Source: Nicotiana tabacum
Taxonomy: Eukaryota; Streptophyta; Magnoliopsida; Solanales; Solanaceae
Reading direction: 5' to 3'
Length of the DNA stretch: 64,000 nt
Assembly: GCF_000715075.1 (NCBI RefSeq)
Contig: NC_134081.1
Location: 64,855,653 to 64,919,652, forward strand
Shown: in pieces, positions 35,289 through 46,523 of the stretch
Numbering within the stretch: the stretch's first letter is position 1
Layout: each line of letters begins with the position of its first letter
The notes under the pieces: generated by a model
What the model saw: only the letters and a program-made list of their open reading frames with translations
What the model was told of the DNA's origin: nothing
Database searches by the model: none
Position numbers and translations under genes: made by a program

Positions 35289-36162
35289 TCACAACGGCTT
35301 CACCACTTTAGAGAAATCTTTGATGAAATGCCGGTAAAACCCCGCGTGGCCTAAGAAACTCCGCACACCTTGTACCGAAGTTGGAGGTAGAAATTTAGAA
35401 ATCACCTCAATCTTTGCCTGGTCAACTTCAATTCCATTATTTGAGATCTTATGGCCAAGGACAATGCCTTCCTTGACCATGAAATGACACTTCTCCTAAT
35501 TGAGAACCAAATTCGTTTCTTCACATCTTGCCGACACTTTATCTAAATTTTCAAGACAATCATCAAAAGAATCCCCAACCACCGAGAATTCATCCATGAA
35601 AACTTCAAGGTAGTCCTCCACCATTTCCGTGAAGATAGCCATCATACACCTTGGGACACATTGGTGACCATCGTCATTTCCCTCTTCTTTGGGACACATT
35701 GAACCGAAGAAGTCCACGAACTATTTGAAATGGGGTAGACAACCCTAGCATCCAACCACTTGATAATCTTGTTTTTGATAACTTCTTGCATAGCCTCATT
35801 TAGTCTCCTTGATGTTCAATAGATGGTTTGGCACCTTCCTTCAAGTTGATCTAATGCATGCAAAATACAGGGCTTATCCCTTGAATATCCGCCAATGTCC
35901 ACCCAATAGGCTTCTTCCTCTTTTGTAGCAGCACCAATGTATAATCTACCTGCACGTTAGTCAAACAAGAGGAAAGAATAACCGGTAAAGTAGAACAAGG
36001 GCCGATAAATTCATACCAAAGATTTTGAGGCAATGGCTTCAACTCCAAGGTAGGAGGCTCTTCAATGGAAGGCTTTGTAGGAGTAGTTTTCCTATTTTCA
36101 AGATCCAAGGATAGTTTCCGGGGTGCATAATTGTATGAACCTATTCCTTGCAAAGAGTTCAC
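35289..36162 (-). pseudogene. inner Athila reverse transcriptase with internal deletion
   Basis: The N-terminal part includes LELKPLPQNLWYEF and KKPIGWTLADIQGIS. After the CVPKEEG segment (about 35690) the text jumps almost directly to CMMAIFTEMVEDYLEVFMDEFSV. The fingers and motif A (about 100 residues, including the FLDGYS block seen in the outer element) are gone. The catalytic box is FMDE instead of FMDD. The thumb (RSFLGHAGFYRHFIKDFSKVV) remains. Confidence 0.87.
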
Positions 36163-36811
36163 TCATTCCATGAATCCATCCATCTCGTCATCATAAAAGT
36201 TGAGCAAGACGGCCTTTAACATATCACCAACATTGATTGTGGCACTTGTATCATCAACAATAACATCGGTCACCAAGTCTACAAAAGAACACACCTCATT
36301 GCTATTTGGTTGCCGCATAGATTTACACACATGGAAAACCACTTTTTCATCACCCACTCGGAAGGTGAGTTATTCAGCTTTAACATCACAAAGAGCCTTC
36401 CCAGTAGCAAGGAAATGTCTTCCAAGAATAATCGGCACCTCATAATCAACTTTTACAAATTAGAATGACAAAATCCGCCGAAAGAATGAATTTATCAATA
36501 CGAACCAAGACATATTCAATCACTCCCAAAGGTCTCCTCATGGTACGATCGACCATTTGCAATCTAATAGAGGTGGGTCTTGGTTTCCTAATTTACAAGG
36601 TCTTGAAAACTGAATATGGCATCAAATTGATAGTTTCCCCAAGATCACAAAGAGCTTTAGCAAACTCGGCACTTTCAATTGTACAAGGAATTGTGAAAGC
36701 ACCAGGATCTTCCAACTTAGTAGACATTGAATGCACAATTGCACTCACTTGATGAGTGACTTTGATAGTTTCAAAAATCATTGACTGTTTCTTCATCACA
36801 AGATCCTTCAT
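36163..36811 (-). pseudogene. inner Athila protease region
   Basis: The segment KLEDPGAFTIPCTIESAEFAKALCDLGETINLMPYSVFKTL (given here in parts: KLEDPGAFTIPCTI, ALCDLGETINLMPYSVF) has the D-L-G active-site motif; relatives have D-L-G-A-S. A downstream piece (36357-36163) covers the linker to RT. Confidence 0.8.
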
Positions 36812-36815
36812 AAAC

Positions 36816-38841
36816 TTACTGTTTCTTCATCACAAGATCCTTCATAAACTTTGCATAACCGGGAATTTGTTCCAAAGCTTCAACTAATGGCACATTGATT
36901 GAGAGACTCTTCATCATTTTAATGAACTTTTTGAATTGATTCTTGCCATTTTGTTTGGCAAGTCTTTGAGGATATGGAAGTGGAGGCTTAGGAAATGGTG
37001 CCTTAGCCTTTTGCACTACCGGTTCCGGTTTGTCAATAATGTGATCTCTAGACGGGTTCACATCCGCTTGAGTCTCTTCCACATTATCATCAATATCAAT
37101 CTGAACTTCATCATTTGCTTGCACCATATTGTTCGAGACCTCATCTTCTTGTATAACTTGCTCATCATCCATAATTTGCTTTTGACTTGAGGTGGGTGCA
37201 TTCCCACCTCTTCTACTTTTTGTAGTAACAACCATGGCATGCCCCGTGTTGTTCTCATCCTTTGGGTTCACTACCGTGAAACTTGGTAGTGCCCCCTTTG
37301 GACGAGAATTGAGAGCTTGAGAGATTTGCTTCATTTGCACTTCTAAGTTGCGGATCGATGTGTTGTATGAGGTAAGTTGGGCATCCGAATAAACATTCTT
37401 TTCCATCATTTGCTTGAACATTTTCTCAATATGCCCTATCTCATTGGTTAAAGAACTAGGACCATGGGAAGGATAGGGAGGCGGGTTGTTTGGTTGTTGA
37501 TACATTGGGGGTCTTTGAAAGCCCGACCCCCGATTGCCTTGATTATTGTTCCATCCGCCTTGATTGTTACCCCCTCCCCCCCCCCAAATTTCCTTGATTG
37601 TTGTTATGCCAATTCCCTTGATTGTTTCCACTATTCCAAATTCCTTTATTGTTTCCACCACTCCAGTTTCCTTGGTTGTGAGAATTCCAATTGCCTTGAT
37701 TGTTTTGAGGTCGCCATTGTTGTTGGCTAGGACCTTGGAAGTTATTTCATTTCCCTTGAAAGTTGTTCACCTATTGCACCTTCTCTTCTTGTTCATTGTA
37801 AGAATCATCTTGATCAAAACCACTATCTTCTTGCACAAATTTGTCCACTCGATGTTGCACTTGTGGACCTTTAGTTCTCCTTTTGTTTATCATCATGTTC
37901 ACTCCCTCCATAGCATTGACTTGCTTAGGATTTTGCACTTGTTGAAGTTGAGCATTTTCTAGTTGATTCATGGTGGTAGTCAATTCGGCTATGGCTTCCC
38001 CATGGTCATGCAACTCTTTGTGAAGGTGGATCACATTGGGATCATCTTGTGGAACATTAGCCGGGGATTTCCACATCGATGATGTTTCCGCCATTTCATC
38101 TAAAATATCACAAGCCTCCGTATAAGGCGTAGTCATAAAATTTCCACCGGCAAGTTGATTCACCACACAATGGTTGGTCGTGTTAATTCCACGATAGAAG
38201 GTTTGTTGAATCATGTTTTCCGTTATATCATTGTTGGGACATTCCTTAACCATTGTTCTATACTGCTCCCATATCTCGTGTAGTGGTTCATTGTGCTCTT
38301 GCTTGAATGCTAGAATCTCATCCCGAAGTGTAGCCATATGCCCCAGAGAGAAGAACTTAGAAATAAACCTTTCCTCCAATTCATCCCAACTGTGAATGGA
38401 ATGGTTCGGCACACATTCCAACCAATCTAAAGCTTTCCCCCGTAGAGATAAGGGAAAAAGCCTTAGCCTCAATGCATCCTCGGAGACATTGGTTTGTTTG
38501 CTCCCCCAACAAGCGTCCACAAATCCCTTCAAATATTTGTATGCATTTTGACTTGGAGCACCGGTGAAGAAACCTCGTTGCTCAAGAAAAGTGAGCATCA
38601 CGTTGGTGATTTGAATATTTCCCACCCTAATACGAGGAGGGACTATTGTACTTACATATCCTTCATTGGGTAACACCCGGTGTGGAGCCGCTTATGGTGG
38701 AGGTAGGGGTGGGACGAGCATATTGTCATGAGGCACTCGGCCTCTTCTATTGGCTTGAGGTTCAAGAGGAACCTCATCCACTTGGTCATCCTCAATGTCC
38801 ACATTCCCCAACGCAATATTTCTGATCTCATTGTTTGGCAT
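36816..38841 (-). pseudogene. inner Athila gag, broken
   Basis: The probable start is ATG 38841 (MPNNEIRNIALGNVDIEDDQ). A stop lies near 38694, then the capsid-like core (ALRLRLFPLSLRGKALDWL, SWDELEERFISKFF) and a Gln/Asn/Gly/Trp-rich tail of QGNW units. Stops sit at 37768 and about 37738. A run of ten C at 37576-37585 (+ strand) coincides with a frame change, and a 34-bp duplication at 36785-36852 adds a stop and frameshift at the end. Confidence 0.86.
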
Positions 38842-38938
38842 GGTTGTACCTATGATTTTTCAAACAAGTTAATAACACGAAAGGAAAAAATGATACTCCA
38901 AAAACACATCCAAATATATAGCTAACACCGTTTTAAAC

Positions 38939-38956
38939 TACCCGGTAACGACGCTA
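38939..38956 (-). other. primer-binding site of the inner Athila
   Basis: On the minus strand TAGCGTCGTTACCGGGTA follows the LTR after a few bases. It resembles the Athila primer site TGGCGCCGTTGCCGGGGA (tRNA-Asp type) with a few changes. Confidence 0.75.
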
Positions 38957-38961
38957 AAAAT

Positions 38962-40540
38962 TGATCGCGTCCAAATGCAAACTTCTAAAGAGGTATGAAA
39001 CGATCGTTTGCAATTATAGAAACCCAACTAAGAATCGGCGTCGAATCCATAGGGAGCTAAGATGGAAATTAGGGGTATATATTTCAATGTGCGTGATTGA
39101 ATTATCGAGATTGCACTTTCACAAAAAGGTTGGATTTCTATTTCTAATTCTACTCTATCGATTGCCAAATAAAGAAAGAAAACTAGAGATAACTATTTTT
39201 GGGCTTTTTCCAAATTGATAAAAAGCCTAGGGCTGTGACCATTGCCTATGTGTTTGCCTAATGGGATAAATACTTTAATGCTTGTTCAGTTGACTTGGGT
39301 ATATTATAGCTATCAACTCTAAATTACCCACTCAATACCTCTTGGTCAGAGAGTGGTTTTGCCTTTCTCAAGACCAAATTGGTATCACACAAAACAGTTG
39401 ATAAAAGCTTAAGTCGGTTTATTACTATCTCTAGGTTGAACCCTTTAGTTGGGTGAATCAATCTCTTAATTGACCCAATTTTCTGTTAGCCAAGTTATCC
39501 TAGACTAGGTCTCTCTTTCTCAAGAAGATACTAAGTCAAATAGGCATGAACTAATGTTTGCAACTATTAATTCATCAAATTAAAGCATGAACTAGGCTAA
39601 ATAATAAATACCTAATCATAAACAAGCATTAATTTAATTACCCATAAGGTTAACACACTAGGGTTGGGTCACAACCGTAATGAAACTCTTGCTATTCGTA
39701 CTTGGGATTTAAGAAAATGAAGAAGAAAGACTAATTAAACTCATAATTAAATATTAAAATAGATAAATCTATTGTAAAATACACCAAAGCAAAGCAAACT
39801 TCCAAAAAAGGCAAAGAAAAACGGCTACAGTGTTTACAGAGGTTCAAACTTGACCTAATTTTGTGAAACTCTTCTATTTATACAAGTCTAAAAATCTCAG
39901 ACAAGAATGCCCCTCGGGAGGTTCTGCGGCTGTACAATTCCATGTGCGGTCCGCAGACTTCTTCATCCGGCTGGAGCTGGGATTCTGCGGCCGTATAGTT
40001 CTGAACTGCGGACGCGAGGCATCATTTTTGTGGTCCGCAGATTTAGAACTGTGGCCGCAAGTCACTCTTGTGCGGTCCGTAATGGTAGGATTGCAGCCGC
40101 AAGATAATTTTCTGCGGCCGCACAAATCTTGTGCGGTCTGCAATTCTCTGAAGCTCTGGACTTGGTCTTTTTGCAATCTCTATGATCTTGACCTTTAGCC
40201 CATCGTTTGCGGCCGCACAATTCATGTCGGACCGCAATTTGCACAAATGTCTGCTACGTTTTCCTTCTTTGTTTGCGGCCGTAGGTGGAATTCTACGGTC
40301 CGCAATGTCTTGTGCGGATACAGAATTCCTTTTGCGGACTGCACATTGTATGCTTTTGTGCCCTTTGTTGCCTTGTGCCTGGACTACTCCTCTTTGCGTC
40401 GAATTTTATCTCGGGAGGCCAACTTCCAGCATTTCCTGCAATTTTGCACAATTTCATTAGTTTTGGGTACACAATTCAATTCTTTGGGGCTAAAACAAAA
40501 GCTAAAAGGCGTTAATAAGCAGTCAAATCCCTACTTATCA
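38962..40540 (-). repeat. 5' LTR of the inner Athila
   Basis: 1579 bases matching 27488-29071. Palindrome array at 39920-40340 with GCGGCCGC at 40114 and 40209. Confidence 0.93.
39920..40340. repeat. CpG palindrome array, right LTR of the inner Athila
   Basis: This is the counterpart of 28453-28890. It contains two GCGGCCGC, one GCGGTCCGC and decayed forms (TGCGGCCGTA, GTGCGGTCCGTA, TACGGTCCGCA). The two LTRs differ in which units are intact. Confidence 0.86.
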
Positions 40541-40960
40541 TCAACCCCTAAGAACTTGCACAACGACTATGTCTCCAGTGAAACCTCCTTTCCTCTTACC
40601 CATGACATGTACCTGTGCTCATTCCAGTTTGCACATAATTCCTTGACCGTAATCAAGTTTGCATGTCTAGGATATTCAAGCAATTTATCCATCTTCAAGC
40701 TCTTAACCTTTCTAGAACTAGAGGGAAGCTCCTATCTGAATCAGTCACATTGACGTATCTCATGTACGGCTTAAACGAGTGATACCATTGGACACCATCC
40801 TCGTGATCAATTTCAACTTGGGTCGAGGTCCCGAGGGTGCATTTCCGGACCCCTCAACAACTTTCTTCCCTTTGGCTTGCCTAGACGACCCCTCACCTTG
40901 CTTGCGCTTCTTGGGAGGGGGAGTAGTAGTAGAGGATTCCCCACACCATTTCCCTTGCAT
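40541..40960 (-). pseudogene. env-like ORF of the outer Athila, N-terminal part
   Basis: It starts at ATG 40960 (MQGKWCGESSTTTPPPKKRKQGEG), with a basic Pro/Lys-rich segment like a nuclear localisation signal, as in such ORFs of related elements. A frame change near 40790 leads to WYHSFKPYMRYVNVTDSD. The ORF is cut at 40541 by the inner element and continues at 27487. Confidence 0.66.
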
Positions 40961-41499
40961 GCACCATCACGAGCAATTGCAACCTACAAAACAATGAACT
41001 TGAATGTGAGAAATAATCAAGAAATCTGCGTAAGGTTAAAGTGAAAATCTAAGATGACCCCAAACTTAGAACTGAAGGCTCCATGCAATATACTCACAAT
41101 ATTCGTCTAACAAGCGCACACGTGTTCCACAACAAAGGCAATGGGTACTCAAGACTTCCCCATGCCACACAATTATATTCTATGCATCAGACCCTAACAA
41201 AACAAGTTGTCGACTATAACAATAAGACTTAGTAGTATTTCAAGAAATAAAAGCACGACCCTTGATTACTACAAAGGAATACAATACACTAGTCTATCCT
41301 AACAAGACGATACAACATATATGAAACATACAAAAGGGCATGGGTATGGTGGTTATGGCATGGCATTCACTGGTAATAAGCTTCGGGCGATGTCAACACA
41401 TCCCCAAAACACCCCACACTTAGTCCAAAATATCATACAAAAACACTTGGCTACTCAGACTTTACCGTGCACAAATTATTCATTCAAAGAATTTATCGA

Positions 41500-42026
41500 A
41501 CATGTGGAGGATAAGATGCGAGAGGCGAAACTTCAATAGTTCGAACATGTTAAAAGGAGAAGCACAGATGCCCCAGTCAGGAGGTGTGAGAGGTTATCCT
41601 TGAGAGGGTCAGAGGAAGCGTAGAGGTAGGCCAAAGAAATCTTAGGGAGAGGTGATCAAGCCGGACATGGCGCAACTTGAGCTAACCCAGGACATGACCC
41701 TTGATAGGAGGGTTTGGAGGTTGAGAATTAGGGTATAAAGTTAGTAGGAAGTCGAGTGTTTCCATGTATATTCCTTGTTTCAGTAGTATTAATGTTAGTA
41801 TGGTATTATTTTATCCTTAGATGGCTATTACTATATATCTTGTATTGTATTACTTGTTATCAGTGCTTCTTTCATCTCTTATTTTGCTATCTTAATCTCA
41901 GTTTTCTAAATATTTTATATTGTTATTACTTGCTATCAATGCTTCTTTCATCTTTTCTTTAGCTGAGGGTTTATCGGAAACAACCTCTCTGCCCGTCCAG
42001 GGCAAGGGTAAGGCCGCGTACATCTT
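41500..42026 (+). mobile_element. RTE-type LINE, 3' end fragment
   Basis: Coding remnant on the + strand: VEDKMREAKLQ, a stop, then FEHVKRRSTDAPVRRCERL, matching the C-terminal end of nightshade RTE LINE ORF2 (KMREARLRWFGHV type). Further pieces with stops reach about 41735 (DMTLDRRVWRLRIRV). The 3' UTR ends in GGGTTTATCGGAAACAACC and CAAGGGTAAGGCCGCGTACA, which is also part of the SINE at 47890-48039. It is 5' truncated, as usual for LINEs, and inserted in the outer Athila spacer against its orientation. Confidence 0.72.
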
Positions 42027-42475
42027 ATCGAGTTAGAGAAGGAAAAGAAAGGTTAGGGTTATTTTTATTTAGTTGGGAAAGGGTGATGGGTAATGAGTAC
42101 GGGTTATTAGGAGAGTAAAAATGGATATCCGGATCGAAATCAAAGGGTTAATTAAACAATAAAATGAAATTAAAAAAAGTACAAAAACTTACCTAGACAC
42201 CAGGCTAGCACGATGCGCTACCTATACACTGGAGTGGAAAATTGGGTGTGTAACCAGCACCCTAGGCAGCGACATGCTGATCTGGATGCTGGATCGTGCT
42301 ATACCTTTTTTTAATAATAAACTCCTTGTTTCGCCCGAGCATTTTATAAATTACTTACACATTCTATATCACTCCTACCTACGAACTAAGACTATAAAGA
42401 ACACAAAAACACTGCTCTACTCTAACTAAAAAGAGAACAACTAATCTTCGAAAGCAATAAAAATTGGGTTGCCTC
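42027..42475 (-). other. spacer of the outer Athila with CpG-rich phrases
   Basis: Non-coding. At 42188-42300 the text AGCACGATGCGCTACC and CAGCACCCTAGGCAGCGACATG, CTGATCTGGATGCTGG resembles the phrase in the LTR of the same element at 24480-24600. The rest is AT-rich with no signal. Confidence 0.6.
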
Positions 42476-43540
42476 TCAACGAGCGCCTGATTTAACTCCG
42501 CTGCATGATGCAGGCCTTTGACCATTTACCAAAAAATGCCTTTCTCCATTTAAAGCACACAACTCGATTGCACCATATGGGGTGACCTTCACCATCTCAA
42601 ATGGACATGACCACCTCAATTTGAATTTACCAGGAAATAGCTTCAGCCTGAAATTGAACAATAGTACCTTTTGTCTTGGTTCGAAGTGATGGGGTTTGAT
42701 ACACCTGTCATGCCATATTTTGGTTTTCTACTTGTAAAGCTTATCATTTTCATAAGCATGCATCCTGAACTCGTCTAACTCATTCCACTGTAAGAGACTT
42801 TTCTCGTCCGCATATTCCAAGTCCATATTCAACTTCTTGACCGCCCAATACGCCTTATGTTCAAGCTCAACCTGCAAGTGACATGCCTTCCCTTACACAA
42901 GCTTGTACGAAGATGCTCCAATTTGTGTTCTGTATGCATTATCTAGCTTTGCAGCCCAATGCTTCCTATACTCATTGTTTTCTCTAGTATTTGTTCTATT
43001 TTTCTGTTTGACACTTCAGCTTGTCCACTTGTTTGTGGATGGTACACAATGGCGACTCTATGGCAGACCCCATATTTGGCTTGAAGATTATTCAACATGC
43101 GATTGCAGAAAAGTAATCCTTCATCACTAATCAAAGCACGTGGCCACCACCTTGGCATCATTGATCAGTAATGCAATGGCCTCCACCCATTTGGACACGC
43201 AGTCCACCGCTAGCAAGATGTACTTGTTTCCTATTGACAATGGGAATGGTCCCATGAAGTCTATGCCCCATACATAATAAATCTCCACCTCCAGGATATT
43301 ATTCAAAGGAATTTCATTCCTTTTCGTGATTTTTCATATTCTCTGACATTTTTCACACTTCTTAACAAATGCATGAGTATCATTGAATAGTATTGGCCAA
43401 TAGAACCTCTACCAGAACCTTGACTGCAATACCTTTGCAGTTGTCCTATCGCCTCCATGATGGCCTCCATAAGTCGAAGCATGGAAATCATACAATACTT
43501 GTTCCACCTCCTTTTCATGAATGCACCTCATCATTAATTG
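42476..43540 (-). pseudogene. outer Athila integrase
   Basis: From the end: C-terminal module FKLRWSCPFEMVKVTPYGAIEL (42661-42476), core pieces [14 protein letters not shown] and YHPQTSGQAEVSNRKIEQIL (43161-42943, second Asp and Glu present), and zinc part in 43518-43303. Stops and frameshifts separate the pieces. Confidence 0.82.
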
Positions 43541-43542
43541 AT

Positions 43543-44253
43543 CTACCCAGTGTCTATATAAGAATGGCTCATCCAGTAGTAAAAGTTCACATCATGTAAG
43601 AACCTCTTCCTGGACTCAGATTGGATTTCAGGAGAGAGAACTCCACTTACAAGATAGTTCACATAATCCTCGTACCAAGGGGTAGGGTCATGTGTGATGG
43701 AAAAATGTTGTTCATCAGGGAATGTCTCCTTAATTTGTCCACCTTTCTCCACATGCTCATGATTTTCCAGCAGCGACAAGTGGTCAGTCATATGGTTTTA
43801 TATGCCCTTCCGATCTCGTATTTCTATGTCCAATTCCTACAACAATAAAACCCAGCGCATCAATCTAGCTTTGGATTATTTTTTCAAAAATAGATACTTG
43901 ATTGTCGCATGATCAATGTGGACTATGACTTTTGTTCCCACTAAGTAAGCCCTAAATTTCTCAAATGCCCCCACAACTGCCAACCGCACTTTCTCAGTGG
44001 TGGTGTAATTCAACTGTGCATCATCAAGAGTCTTACTCGCATAGTATATAGAGTAAAACATATTATCCTTCCTTTGGCCTAGCAGTGCCCCAATAGCATG
44101 GCCACTTGCATCACAAATAAGCTCAAATGGCAAGGACCAATTCGGTTCTACAATAATTGGTGCAGCTACCAACTTCTTCTTAACTTCATCAAGCGATTTA
44201 AGACATGCCTCATCAAACTTGAATGTCATATTCTTTTCGAGCAACCTCCACAA
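43543..44253 (-). pseudogene. outer Athila RNase H and linker
   Basis: RNase H is at 44253-43876 (LICDASGHAIGALLGQRKDN, YYASKTLDDAQLNYTTTEK). A linker MTDHLSLLENHEHVEK is at 43791-43543. It parallels the inner element's pieces, at an older level of decay. Confidence 0.82.
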
Positions 44254-44880
44254 AGGAGTAGCAATTTTAGAAAAATATTTAATAAAGCGTCTATTAAATC
44301 ATGTGTGTCCCAAGAAAATCTAGACACCCATCACAGAAATGGGCGAAGGCAATTTTGCAACTGCTTCCACCTTCGCCTTATCAACTTCAATACCGCTCCT
44401 TGAGACTGTATGACCCAGAATGATGCCCTCTTGTATTATGAAATGGCACTTTTCCTAATTCAAAACCAAATTCATTTCTTCACATCGTGCCAGCACTGTT
44501 GCCAAATTGTTCAAACAATCATCATAAGAATACCCAAAGACTCAAAAGTCATCCATGAAGACTTCTATAAATATTCCACCATAACGGTGAAAATGGCCAT
44601 CATATACCTCTGGAAAGTGTCTGGTGCATTAAAAAGACCGAATGACATTCTCTTAAAAGAACAATTACCATAAGGACATGCAAATGTCATTTTCTCTTAA
44701 TCCTCTAGGGCTATAACAATCTGATTGTACCCTTGAGTACCCATCAAGGAAGCAGTAATACTCGTGTACAACCAACCTATTTAACATCTGGTCAATGAAT
44801 GGAAGTGGGAAGTGGGAAGTGATCTTTGCAGTTTGCTTTGTTGAGACTTCGATAATCAAAAATCAAACTCTCCACCCCGT
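44254..44880 (-). pseudogene. outer Athila reverse transcriptase
   Basis: 44859-44665 has FPLPFIDQMLNRLVVHEYYC and the motif A block FLDGYSRV. Further down are MSFGLFNAPDTFQRYMMAIF and a box that still reads FMDDF, followed at once by a TGA (near 44543). The thumb is frameshifted (about 44440-44270). Upstream parts of RT (44880-45140) are too decayed to delimit. Confidence 0.78.
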
Positions 44881-45147
44881 CATGCTGCGAGTAGGAATTA
44901 ACTCATTTTTCTTGTTTTCTACCACAGTCATCCCGCCCTTTTTTGGCACACATTGCACTTGGCTTACCCAATTACTGTTAGAAATAGGGAAGATGATACC
45001 TGCATCAATCCACTTAATTACTTCCTTATTCACAGCCTCCTTTAGAATGGGATTAAACCTCCTTTGATGCTCAATACTTTATGCATGCAAGACGATTGAT
45101 TAATTCCCTTAATATCAGCAATTGTCCACCCAATGGCTCTTTTGTGC

Positions 45148-46014
45148 TCATGAAACCACCCTTAGTAGCTTTTCTTCTTGCAAATTGGTCGAGCTGGATG
45201 AAATAATCACTGGCAACGTTTCAACACTCCCCAAGAAGGCATAGCGCAGATGCGCAAGCATAGGCTTGAGCTCCAATTTTAGGGCTTCTTCAATAGACGG
45301 CTTAGGAGGAGCCAATGTCACTGGTCGATCTAACTCATCAAATCTTCCAAGCCCATGAACATACTTGCTAGCCATGTTAAGGACTTGCTCAATTTCTTCC
45401 ACCAACTCGTCTTCACTTTCTTCTTCAATCCCCGATAAAGCTTGTTTAAGGGGGTTTGTTGAGCTCATATACGACATCACTGAGATCACATCATTCTCCA
45501 CCACAGAAATCATGGATAACTCTTCATAGTGGATCGAACATTTAAGTGCTTTGTAAACATTGAAGGCCTCAACTCGGTCTCCCACTCTCATTGTCATTTT
45601 TCCTTCACAAACATCAATAATAGCTCGGCCCGTGTCTAGGAATGGACGCTCCAAAATAAATGGCACTTCTTGATCAAGCTCATAGTCCAAGATAATGAAA
45701 TCAGCAGGGAATATAAAAGACCCCACTTGGACTAATACATCTTCAACCAACCCTTCTGGGCTAGCAAGGGGACGATCCACCAATTGCAAGATCACAGTAG
45801 TCGGTCGCGGCTAACCTAAACCTAATTGGTTAAATACATATAGCGGCATCAAATTAATGCTCCTCCAAGATCACAGAAGGATCACCCGACTGTGTTTACC
45901 AATCGATATTTGGATAGTGAAACTACCTAGATCCTTCATCTTCTGAGGTATCTTGCTTTATCTTGAACTACATTCTTTCGTTAGTGCCACAATATCGAAC
46001 TTAACTTCATATTC
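45148..46014 (-). pseudogene. outer Athila protease and linker to RT
   Basis: 45795-45148 has FIFPADFIILDYELDQEVPF, ILERPFLDTGRAIIDVCEGK, a long acidic linker and LELKPMLAHLRYAFLG, the usual entrance to Athila RT. Upstream (45800-46014) EVKFDIVALTKECSS and KMKDLGSFTI are readable, then Athila similarity ends. Confidence 0.8.
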
Positions 46015-46370
46015 TAATGGAATCGGACCGTTCTGCTCAGCAAGATTATGTAACACACTCTTATGGGATCGGGCTGTTCTTCTCGGCTGTATCATATTCT
46101 TATAGGATCGGGTCGTTTGCCTCGGCAGTATCATATTCTTATGGGATCGGGCCGTTCGCCTCGGCGGTATCATATTCTTATGGGATCGGGCCGTTCGCCT
46201 CGGCAGTATCATATTCTTAATGGATTGGGCCATTTGCCTCGGTAGTATCATATTCTTAATGGATCGGGCCGTCGCCTCGGCATTTCTATAAAATATTTTT
46301 ATGAGATCGGGTCGTTCGCCTCAGCAACTTCATGAAACACTCTTATGGGATCGGGCCATTCACCTCTGCA
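46015..46370 (+). repeat. 39-bp tandem repeat, about nine units
   Basis: GGATCGGGCCGTTCGCCTCG recurs with unit starts at about 46066, 46105, 46144, 46183, 46222 and 46261 (39-base period), with outer units at 46020, 46304 and 46347 spaced 43-46. The same kind of unit, inverted and worn, is at about 54000-54160 in the other Tekay LTR. Confidence 0.9.
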
Positions 46371-46455
46371 AAATCGTGCGTAATATTTGACAGGAAGCCA
46401 GTGTATTTGTAAGTTTTTCCTGATTTGAGTTGTGACGACCTATCTGGTGGGAACC

Positions 46456-46460
<5 letters not shown>

Positions 46461-46521
<61 letters not shown>
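46461..46521. repeat. (AT)n(AC)n microsatellite
   Basis: AT repeated to about 46510, then AC to about 46521. Confidence 0.93.

Positions 46522-46523
<2 letters not shown>

Larger units (their letters stand above)
27488..40540 (-). mobile_element. inner Athila retrotransposon, complete, nested
   Basis: LTRs at 27488-29071 and 38962-40540 both start TGATCG and end ATCA on the + strand. The target duplication TCAAC is at 27483-27487 and 40541-40545. On the minus strand come the primer site (38956-38939), gag, protease, RT, RNase H, integrase, a spacer with palindromes, an env-like ORF, a 3' non-coding region and the purine tract. It is 13.05 kb long. In the first 130 or so LTR bases I compared, about eight differ between the copies, mostly G/A and C/T, so it is not recent. 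It is dead: stops in gag, deletion in RT, changed RT and integrase catalytic residues. Confidence 0.94.
23565..46014 (-). mobile_element. outer Athila-like element, 5'-truncated and split by nested insertions
   Basis: Minus-strand order, read from right to left: protease and linker (46014-45148), RT, RNase H, integrase (to 42476), non-coding spacer with an RTE LINE insertion, start of an env-like ORF (40960), interruption by the inner Athila (27488-40540), rest of the env-like ORF (27487-26679), 3' non-coding region, purine tract and LTR (24796-23565). The gag and 5' LTR are missing: Athila sequence stops near 46014 against a Tekay LTR piece. Domain order and the env-like ORF after integrase fit the Athila lineage. 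Confidence 0.82.

Noticed and set aside
46015..46370. Regular repeats that look like a CRISPR array
   Set aside because: The 39-base period is a plain tandem repeat with no distinct spacers, within a plant LTR; no cas genes.
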